A stretch of 40,669 nt of DNA, taken from NCBI GenBank assembly GCA_023663385.1, contig JAMPHO010000013.1:1-40669 (forward strand), given 5' to 3'. Position 1 is the stretch's first letter; each line of letters begins with the position of its first letter. The notes below the pieces were generated by a model. The model had not been told where the DNA came from and did not search any database. It saw nothing but the letters and a program-made list of their open reading frames with translations. A program made the position numbers and the translations under genes. Origin of the DNA: Alistipes timonensis (GTDB lineage: Bacteria > Bacteroidota > Bacteroidia > Bacteroidales > Muribaculaceae). Positions 1 to 7,004 of the stretch are shown one piece after another.

Positions 1-53
<53 letters not shown>

Positions 54-146
54 ATCTTTGTTTCCGACCGGGGGATTGACCCCGGCTTGGCAATCACGAA
101 GCGGCTCTCAAGCCGTTCGGAGGAGGTTTCCCTCTCAATTGCGGTG

Positions 147-178
147 CAAAGTTAGGAAGTTTTTTTGAAACCGCCAAA
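147..178 (-). promoter_or_regulatory. Promoter for tRNA-His, Bacteroidetes type
   Basis: On the minus strand, TTTG (175-178) is followed by a 20-nt spacer and TAACTTTG (147-154), matching the Bacteroidetes -33/-7 pattern. Transcription would start near 140, leaving a leader of about 87 nt before the tRNA. That leader holds two GC-rich hairpins (around 75-95 and 99-118). Confidence 0.7.
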
Positions 179-209
179 TATTGGCTCCACTTTTTTAACA
201 CAAAATTAT

Positions 210-240
210 TTTGTTTATCTGCGGTTTTTGTCTAAATTTG
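210..240 (+). promoter_or_regulatory. Promoter for the small gene-aguA-aguB operon
   Basis: TTTG (210-213), a 19-nt spacer and TAAATTTG (233-240) match the Bacteroidetes housekeeping promoter. Transcription would start near 247, about 75 nt upstream of the ATG at 321. This supports that start over the TTG at 165, which lies upstream of the promoter. Confidence 0.7.
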
Positions 241-320
241 TTTTTGAAACGAGTCGGCTGACTTCGGGAGCCTCATTTCCCAACCCGGCGGAAGCCGACG
301 CTCACTCTACCTTGAAATCT

Positions 321-554
321 ATGGATGAATTAATTGAATTGTTTCAGGACGTCATCAAGCAAGCCGGATCAATCGATATGGCGGAGGCCGAATTCAAGAA
401 AATGATCGGGGCCGACGACCAGCTTCGGGCGCGATACCGCGAGTGGTGCCACGAAGTGGGGAGCTCCGAGCGGAATGGCTTCCTGGACTACTGTGAAGAA
501 TACATGGAGTCGCAGGACTCGATTTGGGAAACTCTTAACGACTACGACGAATGA
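321..554 (+). CDS. Small acidic protein of unknown function, first gene of the agmatine operon
   Basis: A 77-residue acidic, probably mostly helical protein (begins MDELIELFQD, ends TLNDYDE). The open frame extends back to a TTG at 165, but that stretch is low-complexity non-coding sequence lying before the promoter at 210-240, so the ATG at 321 is chosen. The stop overlaps the aguA start (ATGA, 551-554), implying translational coupling. It has no signal peptide, membrane segment or recognised motif. I do not recognise a family; its position suggests a partner of, or simple co-transcription with, agmatine deiminase. Confidence 0.7.
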   Translation: MDELIELFQDVIKQAGSIDMAEAEFKKMIGADDQLRARYREWCHEVGSSERNGFLDYCEEYMESQDSIWETLNDYDE

Positions 555-1618
555 CTTCACAACCCGACATACCCTCAATGGCGGCCAAGCGCCCGCTCGC
601 GGCTGAGTGGGACCCGCGCTTCGACGCCGTTGTCATATCCTGGCCGCACGCCGAGACCGACTGGGCCGACATGCTCCCGGAGGTCACCGAGTGCTACATC
701 GAGATGCTGCGCGCGTTCCTGGCCAACGGCGTGCGCATCGTTGTGCTCACCCCGGAGGGTGACCGCCTTCGCGCCATGTTCCGCGGACTGCCGGCCGACC
801 TTCTCTCGGTGGTAGAGGTGCCCACCAACGACACCTGGGTGCGCGACTACGGGCCGCTCACCGCTTTCGACGAGTCAGGCAAGCCCGTTCTCGCCGACTT
901 CCAGTTTAACGGCTGGGGGTTGAAATTCGCCGCCGACCGCGACAACCAGGTCAACAGCCGGTTAAGTGCGGCGGGCATTCTGCCGTGCGATATGGAGGAC
1001 AACCTCGACTTCGTGCTCGAAGGGGGCTCGGTTGAGTCGGACGGCGAAGGCACCATACTCACAACCGCGAGATGCCTGCTGTCGTCCAACCGCAACAACG
1101 CTCGCTCCAAGGCCGAGGTCGAGGAGCAGCTCCGCGAGCGCCTCGGGGCGACGCGGGTGCTGTGGCTCGACCACGGGGCTCTCGAAGGGGATGACACCGA
1201 CAGCCACGTCGACACCCTGGCGCGCCTCGTCAACAGCGACACCATAGTGTTCACCGAGTGCTCCGACCCGTCAGACCCTCATTTCGACGAGCTCGACAAA
1301 ATGAAGCGCCAGATTCTGGAACTCCGCAAGGCCGACGGCGCGCCATACAATGCGATCGGCCTCCCGCTCCCCGACCCGGAGCACGGCCCCGATGGCGAAC
1401 GGCTCCCGGCCACATACGCCAATTTCCTCATCACGCCGAGGGCGGTGTTCCTCCCGACCTACGCCCAGCCCCGCAAGGACAAGCTCGCCGCCGATTTGCT
1501 GTCGATGGTCTTTATAGACCGCCCCATAGTCCCGGTTGACTGCCGCGCGCTCATACGCCAGCACGGGTCGCTCCATTGCGCCACAATGCAAATACCATCA
1601 TCAGCCATCACATTATGA
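551..1618 (+). CDS. aguA: Agmatine deiminase
   Basis: Converts agmatine to N-carbamoylputrescine and ammonia, the first step of putrescine synthesis downstream of arginine decarboxylase. The 355-residue length is normal for this branch of the peptidyl-arginine-deiminase superfamily. Visible family motifs are NDTWVRDYGP near the N-terminus, LEGGSVESDG in the middle, GDDTDSHVD with the catalytic His, and QHGSLHCATMQ near the C-terminus with the nucleophilic Cys at about residue 343. The start ATG overlaps the stop of the preceding small gene and its stop overlaps the aguB start, so the three genes form a tight operon. The cytoplasmic location follows from the absence of a signal peptide. Confidence 0.93.
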   Translation: MTSQPDIPSMAAKRPLAAEWDPRFDAVVISWPHAETDWADMLPEVTECYIEMLRAFLANGVRIVVLTPEGDRLRAMFRGLPADLLSVVEVPTNDTWVRDYGPLTAFDESGKPVLADFQFNGWGLKFAADRDNQVNSRLSAAGILPCDMEDNLDFVLEGGSVESDGEGTILTTARCLLSSNRNNARSKAEVEEQLRERLGATRVLWLDHGALEGDDTDSHVDTLARLVNSDTIVFTECSDPSDPHFDELDKMKRQILELRKADGAPYNAIGLPLPDPEHGPDGERLPATYANFLITPRAVFLPTYAQPRKDKLAADLLSMVFIDRPIVPVDCRALIRQHGSLHCATMQIPSSAITL

Positions 1619-2502
1619 CAAAGATACTCCGAACCGCCCTCATACAGCAGTCGAACAGCGGCGATATCGCCGCGAACCGCGCCCGCACAGCCGACGCCAT
1701 CAGGCATGCCGCCTCGAAGGGGGCCCGCCTGATAGTCAACCGCGAGCTTCATGACTCGCTGTATTTCTGCCAGACGGAAAATGTCGACCTCTGCTCACTC
1801 GCTATCGATCTCGAAGGGGAGGGGGCCAAATTCTACTCCCGACTCGCCGCCGAGACCGGCACCGTAATCGTTTGCTCTTTTTATGAACGACGCGCGCCCG
1901 GCCTTTACCATAACACGGCTGTGGTATATGACTCCGACGGCTCAGAGGCAGGGCGCTATCGCAAGATGCACATACCCGACGACCCGGCCTACTACGAGAA
2001 ATTCTATTTCACACCCGGCGATATGGGCTTCGAGCCTATCCAGACCTCGGTCGGCAAGCTCGGAGTGCTCGTGTGCTGGGACCAGTGGTACCCCGAGGCC
2101 GCCCGCCTTATGGCGCTCGCCGGGGCGGAACTGCTGATTTACCCCACAGCCATAGGATTCGAGAGCAGCGACACGCCCGAGGAGCAGGAGCGCCAGCGCG
2201 AGGCGTGGCTCACCGTGCAGAGGGGCCACGCCGTGGCCAACGGGCTGCCGGTTGTGACGGTCAACAGGGTAGGGCGCGAGCCCGACCCGTCGGGTCAGAC
2301 CAACGGGATTTCATTCTGGGGTTCGAGTTTCGCCGCCGGACCGCAGGGTGAGTGGCTTTTCCGCGCCTCGCAGACCGAGGAAGAGGTCGGCATTGTCGAC
2401 ATCGACCTCGAACGCTCCGAGAGCGTGCGCCGCTGGTGGCCCTTCCTCCGCGACCGCCGCATCGACGCCTACAGCGACCTTGTCAAGCGGTTCCGCGACT
2501 GA
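1615..2502 (+). CDS. aguB: N-carbamoylputrescine amidase
   Basis: Hydrolyses N-carbamoylputrescine to putrescine, CO2 and ammonia, completing the pathway begun by the adjacent deiminase. A 295-residue nitrilase-superfamily protein with the Glu-Lys-Cys triad visible: E44 in NRELHDSLYFCQTE, K117 in GRYRKMHIPDD, and C154 in LGVLVCWDQWYPEAAR. The ATG at 1615 overlaps the aguA stop (ATGA) and is preferred over an upstream in-frame start inside aguA, because the conserved family N-terminus begins at MTKILRTALIQ. An in-order aguA-aguB pair is a common bacterial putrescine module; no arginine decarboxylase gene is in the window. Confidence 0.93.
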   Translation: MTKILRTALIQQSNSGDIAANRARTADAIRHAASKGARLIVNRELHDSLYFCQTENVDLCSLAIDLEGEGAKFYSRLAAETGTVIVCSFYERRAPGLYHNTAVVYDSDGSEAGRYRKMHIPDDPAYYEKFYFTPGDMGFEPIQTSVGKLGVLVCWDQWYPEAARLMALAGAELLIYPTAIGFESSDTPEEQERQREAWLTVQRGHAVANGLPVVTVNRVGREPDPSGQTNGISFWGSSFAAGPQGEWLFRASQTEEEVGIVDIDLERSESVRRWWPFLRDRRIDAYSDLVKRFRD

Positions 2503-2546
2503 CATCCCGGCACTTGCCCTTTCCCCATAACCTTAAACCCAACGTT

Positions 2547-3320
2547 ATGCCATTCAGTCTTCCCGCTTCAGCATCCGGCCAGCCGGTAGCCCTTCCCGAC
2601 ACTTTGCGGTGTCTCACCGTGATAGGCGCCAACGGTTCCGGCAAGTCTCGATTCACCGACGCGATCGCCGCGATGCGCCAGCCGGAAGACGTGTTCCGTC
2701 TTTCCGCCCTGGAAGCCATCTATGGCGCCGGGGCGCGGGCGGAAACATCTCGCGAGGCTGTCGGAGCCTTGTTCGCAAAGCGTTCAGCCTCCCCTTCGTT
2801 TCTCCACAACAACCCGTCAAACGGATTTGAGAAGCTGCTCGCGCTGCTGCTCAACGAGGAGATTGCCAACCTTGTGGAGTTCAAAATGGCCGCGCTCGAC
2901 GCCCCGGCTTCAGTAACCGCGCCTCCGAGCCGCACGAAACTCGACAAGGTTCTGAAACTGTGGCGCGAGATTTTCCCCGACAACCAGGTGCTCCGCCAGG
3001 GGGGACGCCTGATGTTTACCCGCGAAGACACCGACGATACATATTCGCAACTGCGCCTGTCCGACGGCGAGAAAACAGTGCTCTACTATCTCGGCGCCGT
3101 GCTTTACGCGCCCGACCGGGGATACGTCTTCGTGGACGCTCCGGAAATGTTCCTGCACCCCTCGGTTTTGAAACGCGTGTGGGATATGGTGGAGGAGCTC
3201 CGCCCCGATTGCCGATTCATCTATACAACCCACGACCTCGATTTCCCCGGCTCCCGAACCAGCAACGCCACCATATGGGTCAAGGGGTACAAAGCCGCCG
3301 AAAACCGATGGGACTACTAG
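2547..3320 (+). CDS. AAA/ABC-type ATPase, N-terminal half of an interrupted ATPase-DUF4435 protein (AriA-like)
   Basis: A 257-residue ATPase with Walker A GANGSGKS (27-34), an ABC-like signature LSDGEK (about 171-176), Walker B YVFVDAPE (about 193-200) and a switch His in TTHD (about 227-230). These are the features of the AAA_15/21 (OLD/SMC-like) group. It stops at TAG 3318-3320, but the same frame stays open through a 13-codon linker into the DUF4435 gene at 3360. The full-length form would be about 525 residues, and I infer it was one gene. An ATPase with a DUF4435 TOPRIM partner is the architecture of PARIS (AriA/AriB), so defence is possible though unproved. It lies 44 nt after aguB and is probably co-transcribed. 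Frame-restoring readings are a GAG or CAG to TAG mutation, or a base error. Confidence 0.75.
   Translation: MPFSLPASASGQPVALPDTLRCLTVIGANGSGKSRFTDAIAAMRQPEDVFRLSALEAIYGAGARAETSREAVGALFAKRSASPSFLHNNPSNGFEKLLALLLNEEIANLVEFKMAALDAPASVTAPPSRTKLDKVLKLWREIFPDNQVLRQGGRLMFTREDTDDTYSQLRLSDGEKTVLYYLGAVLYAPDRGYVFVDAPEMFLHPSVLKRVWDMVEELRPDCRFIYTTHDLDFPGSRTSNATIWVKGYKAAENRWDY
3318..3320 (+). other. In-frame amber codon separating ATPase and DUF4435 halves
   Basis: The frame starting at 2547 reads Trp-Asp-Tyr-TAG and then continues Leu-Leu-Pro-Arg-Asp-Ala-Gly-Ile-Ser-Glu-Glu-Ile-Tyr directly into the Met at 3360, with no shift and no other stop. UAG acts as a normal stop here: the window carries prfA, and the methyltransferase gene at 21146 ends in TAG. 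Confidence 0.8.
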
Positions 3321-3359
3321 CTGCTGCCGCGCGACGCTGGTATATCGGAAGAAATCTAT

Positions 3360-4124
3360 ATGGCTATCATCGGCTCGCGGAAGCCGGTGCTGTTCATCGA
3401 AGGAGATACCATCCACTCGATTGACGCCAAACTGTACCCGCTCGTATTCAAGGACTTCACTGTGAAGCCGCTGGGAAGTTGCGACAAAGTGATCGAGGCC
3501 ACGCGGGCGTTCAACGACCTGCGCGGATTCCACCATCTTGAAAGCCGCGGCATAGTGGACCGCGACCGCCGCGACGACCACGAGGTTGAATACCTCCGCG
3601 GCAAGCGCGTTTTCGTGCCGGAGGTTGCCGAGGTCGAAAACATCCTGATGCTTGAAGAGGTGGTCAAGGCCGTGGCCTCGCACTGCGGCAAAAACGAATC
3701 GAAAGTGTTCGAGAGCGTCAAGCGGTCGATTATCGGGCAGTTCCGAAAGGACCTCCATCAGCAGGCGATGCAGCATACCCGCCATCGAGTGAAGCGTATG
3801 ATGGAATACCGAACCGACGGCAAATTCTCTAACATAAACGCTTTCGAGGAGCACCTGCACTCGCTGGTGCGCGAAGTAAACGCCCGCGGACTTTACGAGC
3901 GACTCTGCCGCGAGTTCTCCATCGCGGCGCAGACCGGCGACTACGCGGCGGTGCTGAAAGTTTACAACCAGAAATCAATGGTTCCAGGTTCTAACGTCGC
4001 CAACCTGTGCGGACTCAACGGGTCAAAGCGGGCATATATCGACACCATTCTGACCATATTACGCTCCAACACGTCCCAGGCCGAGCGCATCCGTAGGGCC
4101 ATAACCCGTTGCTTCGGCCTCTGA
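3360..4124 (+). CDS. DUF4435 protein, TOPRIM-like; C-terminal half of the interrupted gene (AriB-like)
   Basis: A 254-residue product if started at ATG 3360, which sits about 8 nt after a purine-rich GGAAGAAA. The start region VLFIEGDT with a conserved acidic Glu, and the later GIVDRDRRDDHE acidic cluster, fit the TOPRIM-like metal site of DUF4435 proteins. In PARIS systems the DUF4435 partner (AriB) is a toxic nuclease released by the ATPase; that role here is inference from family resemblance. The in-frame link to the upstream ATPase suggests a fused ancestor. Separate translation from 3360 could still give a two-protein version. A convergent nrdG begins one base after the stop. Confidence 0.75.
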   Translation: MAIIGSRKPVLFIEGDTIHSIDAKLYPLVFKDFTVKPLGSCDKVIEATRAFNDLRGFHHLESRGIVDRDRRDDHEVEYLRGKRVFVPEVAEVENILMLEEVVKAVASHCGKNESKVFESVKRSIIGQFRKDLHQQAMQHTRHRVKRMMEYRTDGKFSNINAFEEHLHSLVREVNARGLYERLCREFSIAAQTGDYAAVLKVYNQKSMVPGSNVANLCGLNGSKRAYIDTILTILRSNTSQAERIRRAITRCFGL

Positions 4125-4125
4125 C

Positions 4126-4587
4126 TCAGCCCTGCCAGGGTTCGCCGGAAGGAGCGAGAAGAATGCGCTGGTTCGAGGAGCCTCGGAACCGGAGCCCCGT
4201 GTCGCGGAGAGCCATAATGAACGGGCCGTCGACAACCGCGTCAACGACATCGAGAATCGGTCGCAACCTCTCCGAAGCGGCGATACTTTCGAACGTGTAT
4301 CCCGTATAAAGCCATATATTATAGCCTCTACGCCTGATTTCGGCGGCGAGAGGGAGAAGCGCCTCCACCTGGTAGAGCGGATCGCCCCCCGAAAACGTCA
4401 CGTTGAACCCATTATCCTCAATAACGTCGAGAATCTCCTCCGCCGTCATTTCCCGCCCCCCGTCGGGATCCCACGACTGCGGATTATGGCATCCGGGGCA
4501 ATGATGCCCGCATCCGGCGAAATAGATAGTCGTACGAAGCCCCGGCCCGTCGACCGACGTGCCGGGGATAATGTCAAGTACTCTCAT
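4126..4587 (-). CDS. nrdG: Anaerobic ribonucleotide reductase activating protein (radical SAM)
   Basis: Generates the glycyl radical on NrdD using S-adenosylmethionine and a 4Fe-4S cluster. At 153 residues it is the typical NrdG length. The cluster motif CxxxCxxC is formed by C26, C30 and C33 in AGCGHHCPGCHNPQSW, and FSGGDPL is the SAM-binding GGD-type motif. The ATG at 4587 is chosen because MRVLDIIPGTSVDGPGLRT is the family N-terminus; upstream in-frame sequence lies inside nrdD. It follows nrdD by 11 nt, clearly one operon. It converges with the DUF4435 gene with only one base between stops. Confidence 0.95.
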   Translation of the reverse strand: MRVLDIIPGTSVDGPGLRTTIYFAGCGHHCPGCHNPQSWDPDGGREMTAEEILDVIEDNGFNVTFSGGDPLYQVEALLPLAAEIRRRGYNIWLYTGYTFESIAASERLRPILDVVDAVVDGPFIMALRDTGLRFRGSSNQRILLAPSGEPWQG

Positions 4588-4598
4588 TATATATTCGC

Positions 4599-6806
4599 TT
4601 ACTTGTGAACAACACGGTCCGACAGTTCGGCCAGCTTGGCCGAGTTCCAGCGGTCGGTGGTGCCCACCAGGTAGCCGGTGATGCGCTGGAGCTTGTCGAT
4701 ATGCTTGCCGCCGCACTTGGGGCAAACCTCAAGACCGTCCTGGGCGTCCTCATAGCCGCAATCCATACAGCGGTTGCGGTTGTGGTTCACCGAGCAATAA
4801 CCGATGTTGTGCTTATCCATCAGGTCCACGATGTCGGAAATCGCGTCGGGGTTGTGGGTGGCGTCGCCGTCGATTTCGACATAGAAGATGTGTCCGCCCC
4901 TCGTCAGCTCGTGATACGGGCCCTCGACTCGCGCCTTGTGGCGGGGAGAGCAGTGATAATAAACGGGAACGTGGTTCGAGTTGGTGTAGTAAGCCTTGTC
5001 GGTCACTCCCGGAATCACGCCGAACGAGCGGCGGTCCTTGGCGGTAAACTTGCCCGAAAGCCCCTCGGCGGGGGTGGCGAGAACGGAGAAGTTGTGGTTG
5101 TAACGCTCGCTGAACTCGTTGACGCGCGAACGCATATGGCTCACGATGCGGAGACCGAGTTTCTGCGATTCCTCCGACTCGCCGTGGTGCTTGCCGGTGA
5201 GGGCGACCAGAGCCTCGGCCAGACCGATGAACCCGATGCCGAGCGTGCCCTGGTTCATCACCTCCTCGATAGTGTCGGTCGGGGCGAGATTCTCGGCTCC
5301 GTTCCACAGGCGCGACATAAGCAGGGGGAACTGCTTCGCGTAGGCCGTTTTCTGGAAATCAAAACGGTCGCAGAGCTGGCGGGCGGTCACTTCGAGCATC
5401 TCGTCGAGCTTGCTGAAGAATCGCTCTACGCGCTCCTCCTGGTTCTGGATTGCCATGCACTCGATGGCGATGCGCACGATATTGATGGTGGAGAAACTCA
5501 GATTGCCGCGGCCAACGGACGTTTTCTCGCCGTAGCGGTTCTCGAACACGCGAGTGCGGCAACCCATTGTGGCTATTTCATAGAGATAGCGCTTGGGGTC
5601 GGCGGCGTCCCACTTCTCGTGATGGTTGAACGAGGCGTCGAGGTTCACGAAGTTGGGGAAGAACCTGCGGGCCGTGACCTTGCAGGCAAGGCGGTAGAGG
5701 TCGTAGTTGCGGTCCGACGGATCATAGTTCACGCCTCGTTTCTTCTTCCAAATCTGTATGGGGAATATGGCGGTCGCGCCGTTGCCTACACCCTCATAGG
5801 TCGAGGTGAGAAGTTCTCGAATCACGCAACGTCCCTCGGCCGATGTGTCTGTGCCGTAGTTTATCGAGCTGAACACCACCTGGTTGCCGCCGCGGGAGTG
5901 TATAGTGTTCATATTGTGGATGAACGCCTCCATCGACTGGTGAACGCGGCTCACGGTCGTGTTCATAGCGTGTTGCAGCGCACGCTCCTTCCCTTTAAGG
6001 CCGTCGAGCGGACGGCTGACGAAATCTTCAACCTCCGCCTCGTACAGGTCAGCGAGGTCCTCGCCGGTCATCTGCTCCACCTTCTTAACCTCCTCGATGA
6101 ACGACGAGCGCACGAAAGGAGCGAGATAGAAGTCAAAAGCCGGGATGGCCTGGCCTCCGTGCATCTCGTTCTGGGCGGTTTCGAGCGATATGCAGGCTAT
6201 CACCGACGCGGTCTCGATGCGCTTGGCGGGGCGCGACTCGCCGTGTCCGGCAATGAAGCCATGCTTGAGAATGTTGTCGAGCGGATGCTGCACGCAGGTG
6301 AGACTCTTTGTAGGGTAGTAGTCCTTGTCGTGTATGTGCAGATAGCCGTTGCGCACCGCGTCGCGGGCCTCGGGAGTCAGCAGATAGTCGTCGACAAACG
6401 GCTTTGTGGTTTCCGAAGCGAACTTCATCATCATACCCGCGGGTGAGTCGGTGTTCATATTGGCATTCTCGCGGGTGATGTCGTTGTTCTTGGCCTCGAT
6501 GATTTCAAGGAATATGTCGCGCGTCTTCGCGCGACGGGCTATGGAGCGCTGGTCGCGGTAGGCGATATACTTCTTCGCTACCTCCTTGCGGGGCGACTTC
6601 ATAAGTTCGAGCTCCACGCGGTCCTGGATCGCCTCGACGGTCATCTGCTCCTGTCCGGCTATACCTATTCGGTCCGAGATTTTCTGAATCAGCGCCTCGT
6701 CCTCGCCGAGGGGGGTCTGAAGCATGGCTTTGCGGATCGCGGCCTTGATTTTTTCTTCGTTATAGCCGACAACGCGTCCGTCGCGTTTGATCACAGTCTG
6801 TATCAT
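4599..6806 (-). CDS. nrdD: Anaerobic ribonucleoside-triphosphate reductase, class III
   Basis: Reduces ribonucleoside triphosphates to deoxynucleotides under anaerobic conditions. A 735-residue protein with an N-terminal ATP-cone (MIQTVIKRDGRVVGYNEEKIKAAI), the catalytic ten-stranded barrel, a C-terminal zinc site (C680, C683, C695, C698), and the glycyl-radical motif RITGYL with G711 followed by RWNSAKLAELSDRVVH. The ATG at 6806 is used because the ATP-cone starts there; the longer frame reaches back into the promoter. It is the first gene of nrdD-nrdG. A 613-codon open frame on the opposite strand is a codon-bias shadow. Confidence 0.96.
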   Translation of the reverse strand: MIQTVIKRDGRVVGYNEEKIKAAIRKAMLQTPLGEDEALIQKISDRIGIAGQEQMTVEAIQDRVELELMKSPRKEVAKKYIAYRDQRSIARRAKTRDIFLEIIEAKNNDITRENANMNTDSPAGMMMKFASETTKPFVDDYLLTPEARDAVRNGYLHIHDKDYYPTKSLTCVQHPLDNILKHGFIAGHGESRPAKRIETASVIACISLETAQNEMHGGQAIPAFDFYLAPFVRSSFIEEVKKVEQMTGEDLADLYEAEVEDFVSRPLDGLKGKERALQHAMNTTVSRVHQSMEAFIHNMNTIHSRGGNQVVFSSINYGTDTSAEGRCVIRELLTSTYEGVGNGATAIFPIQIWKKKRGVNYDPSDRNYDLYRLACKVTARRFFPNFVNLDASFNHHEKWDAADPKRYLYEIATMGCRTRVFENRYGEKTSVGRGNLSFSTINIVRIAIECMAIQNQEERVERFFSKLDEMLEVTARQLCDRFDFQKTAYAKQFPLLMSRLWNGAENLAPTDTIEEVMNQGTLGIGFIGLAEALVALTGKHHGESEESQKLGLRIVSHMRSRVNEFSERYNHNFSVLATPAEGLSGKFTAKDRRSFGVIPGVTDKAYYTNSNHVPVYYHCSPRHKARVEGPYHELTRGGHIFYVEIDGDATHNPDAISDIVDLMDKHNIGYCSVNHNRNRCMDCGYEDAQDGLEVCPKCGGKHIDKLQRITGYLVGTTDRWNSAKLAELSDRVVHK

Positions 6807-6832
6807 TGTAGGGGTGTTTGATTTTTCTGACG

Positions 6833-6863
6833 CAAAGTTACCGCGATTAATTGACGCACGCAA
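6833..6863 (-). promoter_or_regulatory. nrdDG promoter
   Basis: On the minus strand, TTG (6861-6863), a 20-nt spacer and TAACTTTG (6833-6840) match the Bacteroidetes consensus. The predicted start near 6826 gives a leader of about 20 nt to the nrdD ATG. Confidence 0.7.
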
Positions 6864-6897
6864 CTTTTTAGCAGTCAAAATCACACAAATATTTCAC

Positions 6898-6977
6898 TTT
6901 TGGAAAACTTTAGCATATACACAAAACAAACAAATCATTGCTATTCAATAATTTGTTTGTTTATTTTGGAAAACTTT
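6898..6977. repeat. Paired 14-bp direct repeats flanking a 12-bp inverted repeat upstream of nrdDG
   Basis: TTTTGGAAAACTTT occurs at 6898-6911 and again, identically, at 6964-6977, 66 bp apart start to start. Between them AAACAAACAAAT (6924-6935) and ATTTGTTTGTTT (6951-6962) form a perfect inverted repeat with a 15-nt loop. The block lies 35-115 bp upstream of the nrdD -33 element, a suitable place for operators. The inverted repeat might instead be an AT-rich end signal for the preceding minus-strand transferase gene. Confidence 0.6.
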
Positions 6978-7004
6978 TCAAAAATGCGAATGGGGCGAGT
7001 GCGC

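Noticed and set aside
54..140. A second tRNA (class II, Ser/Leu-like) upstream of tRNA-His
   Set aside because: The apparent anticodon hairpin has a four-base loop of even symmetry and cannot form a seven-base loop. No D-arm or standard T-loop (TTCRA) is present.
165..320. N-terminal extension of the small gene before aguA
   Set aside because: The start would be TTG at 165, upstream of the promoter at 210-240, and the encoded stretch looks non-coding.
3318..3320. UAG recoded as a sense codon
   Set aside because: prfA is present in the window and at least one ordinary gene ends in TAG, so genome-wide reassignment is unlikely. A mutation or base error is simpler.
4605..6446. 613-codon open frame antisense to nrdD
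   Set aside because: It lies wholly inside nrdD in the antisense frame and is low in complexity (Val/Ala/His-rich). It has no recognisable domain, and codon bias in a GC-rich gene explains it.
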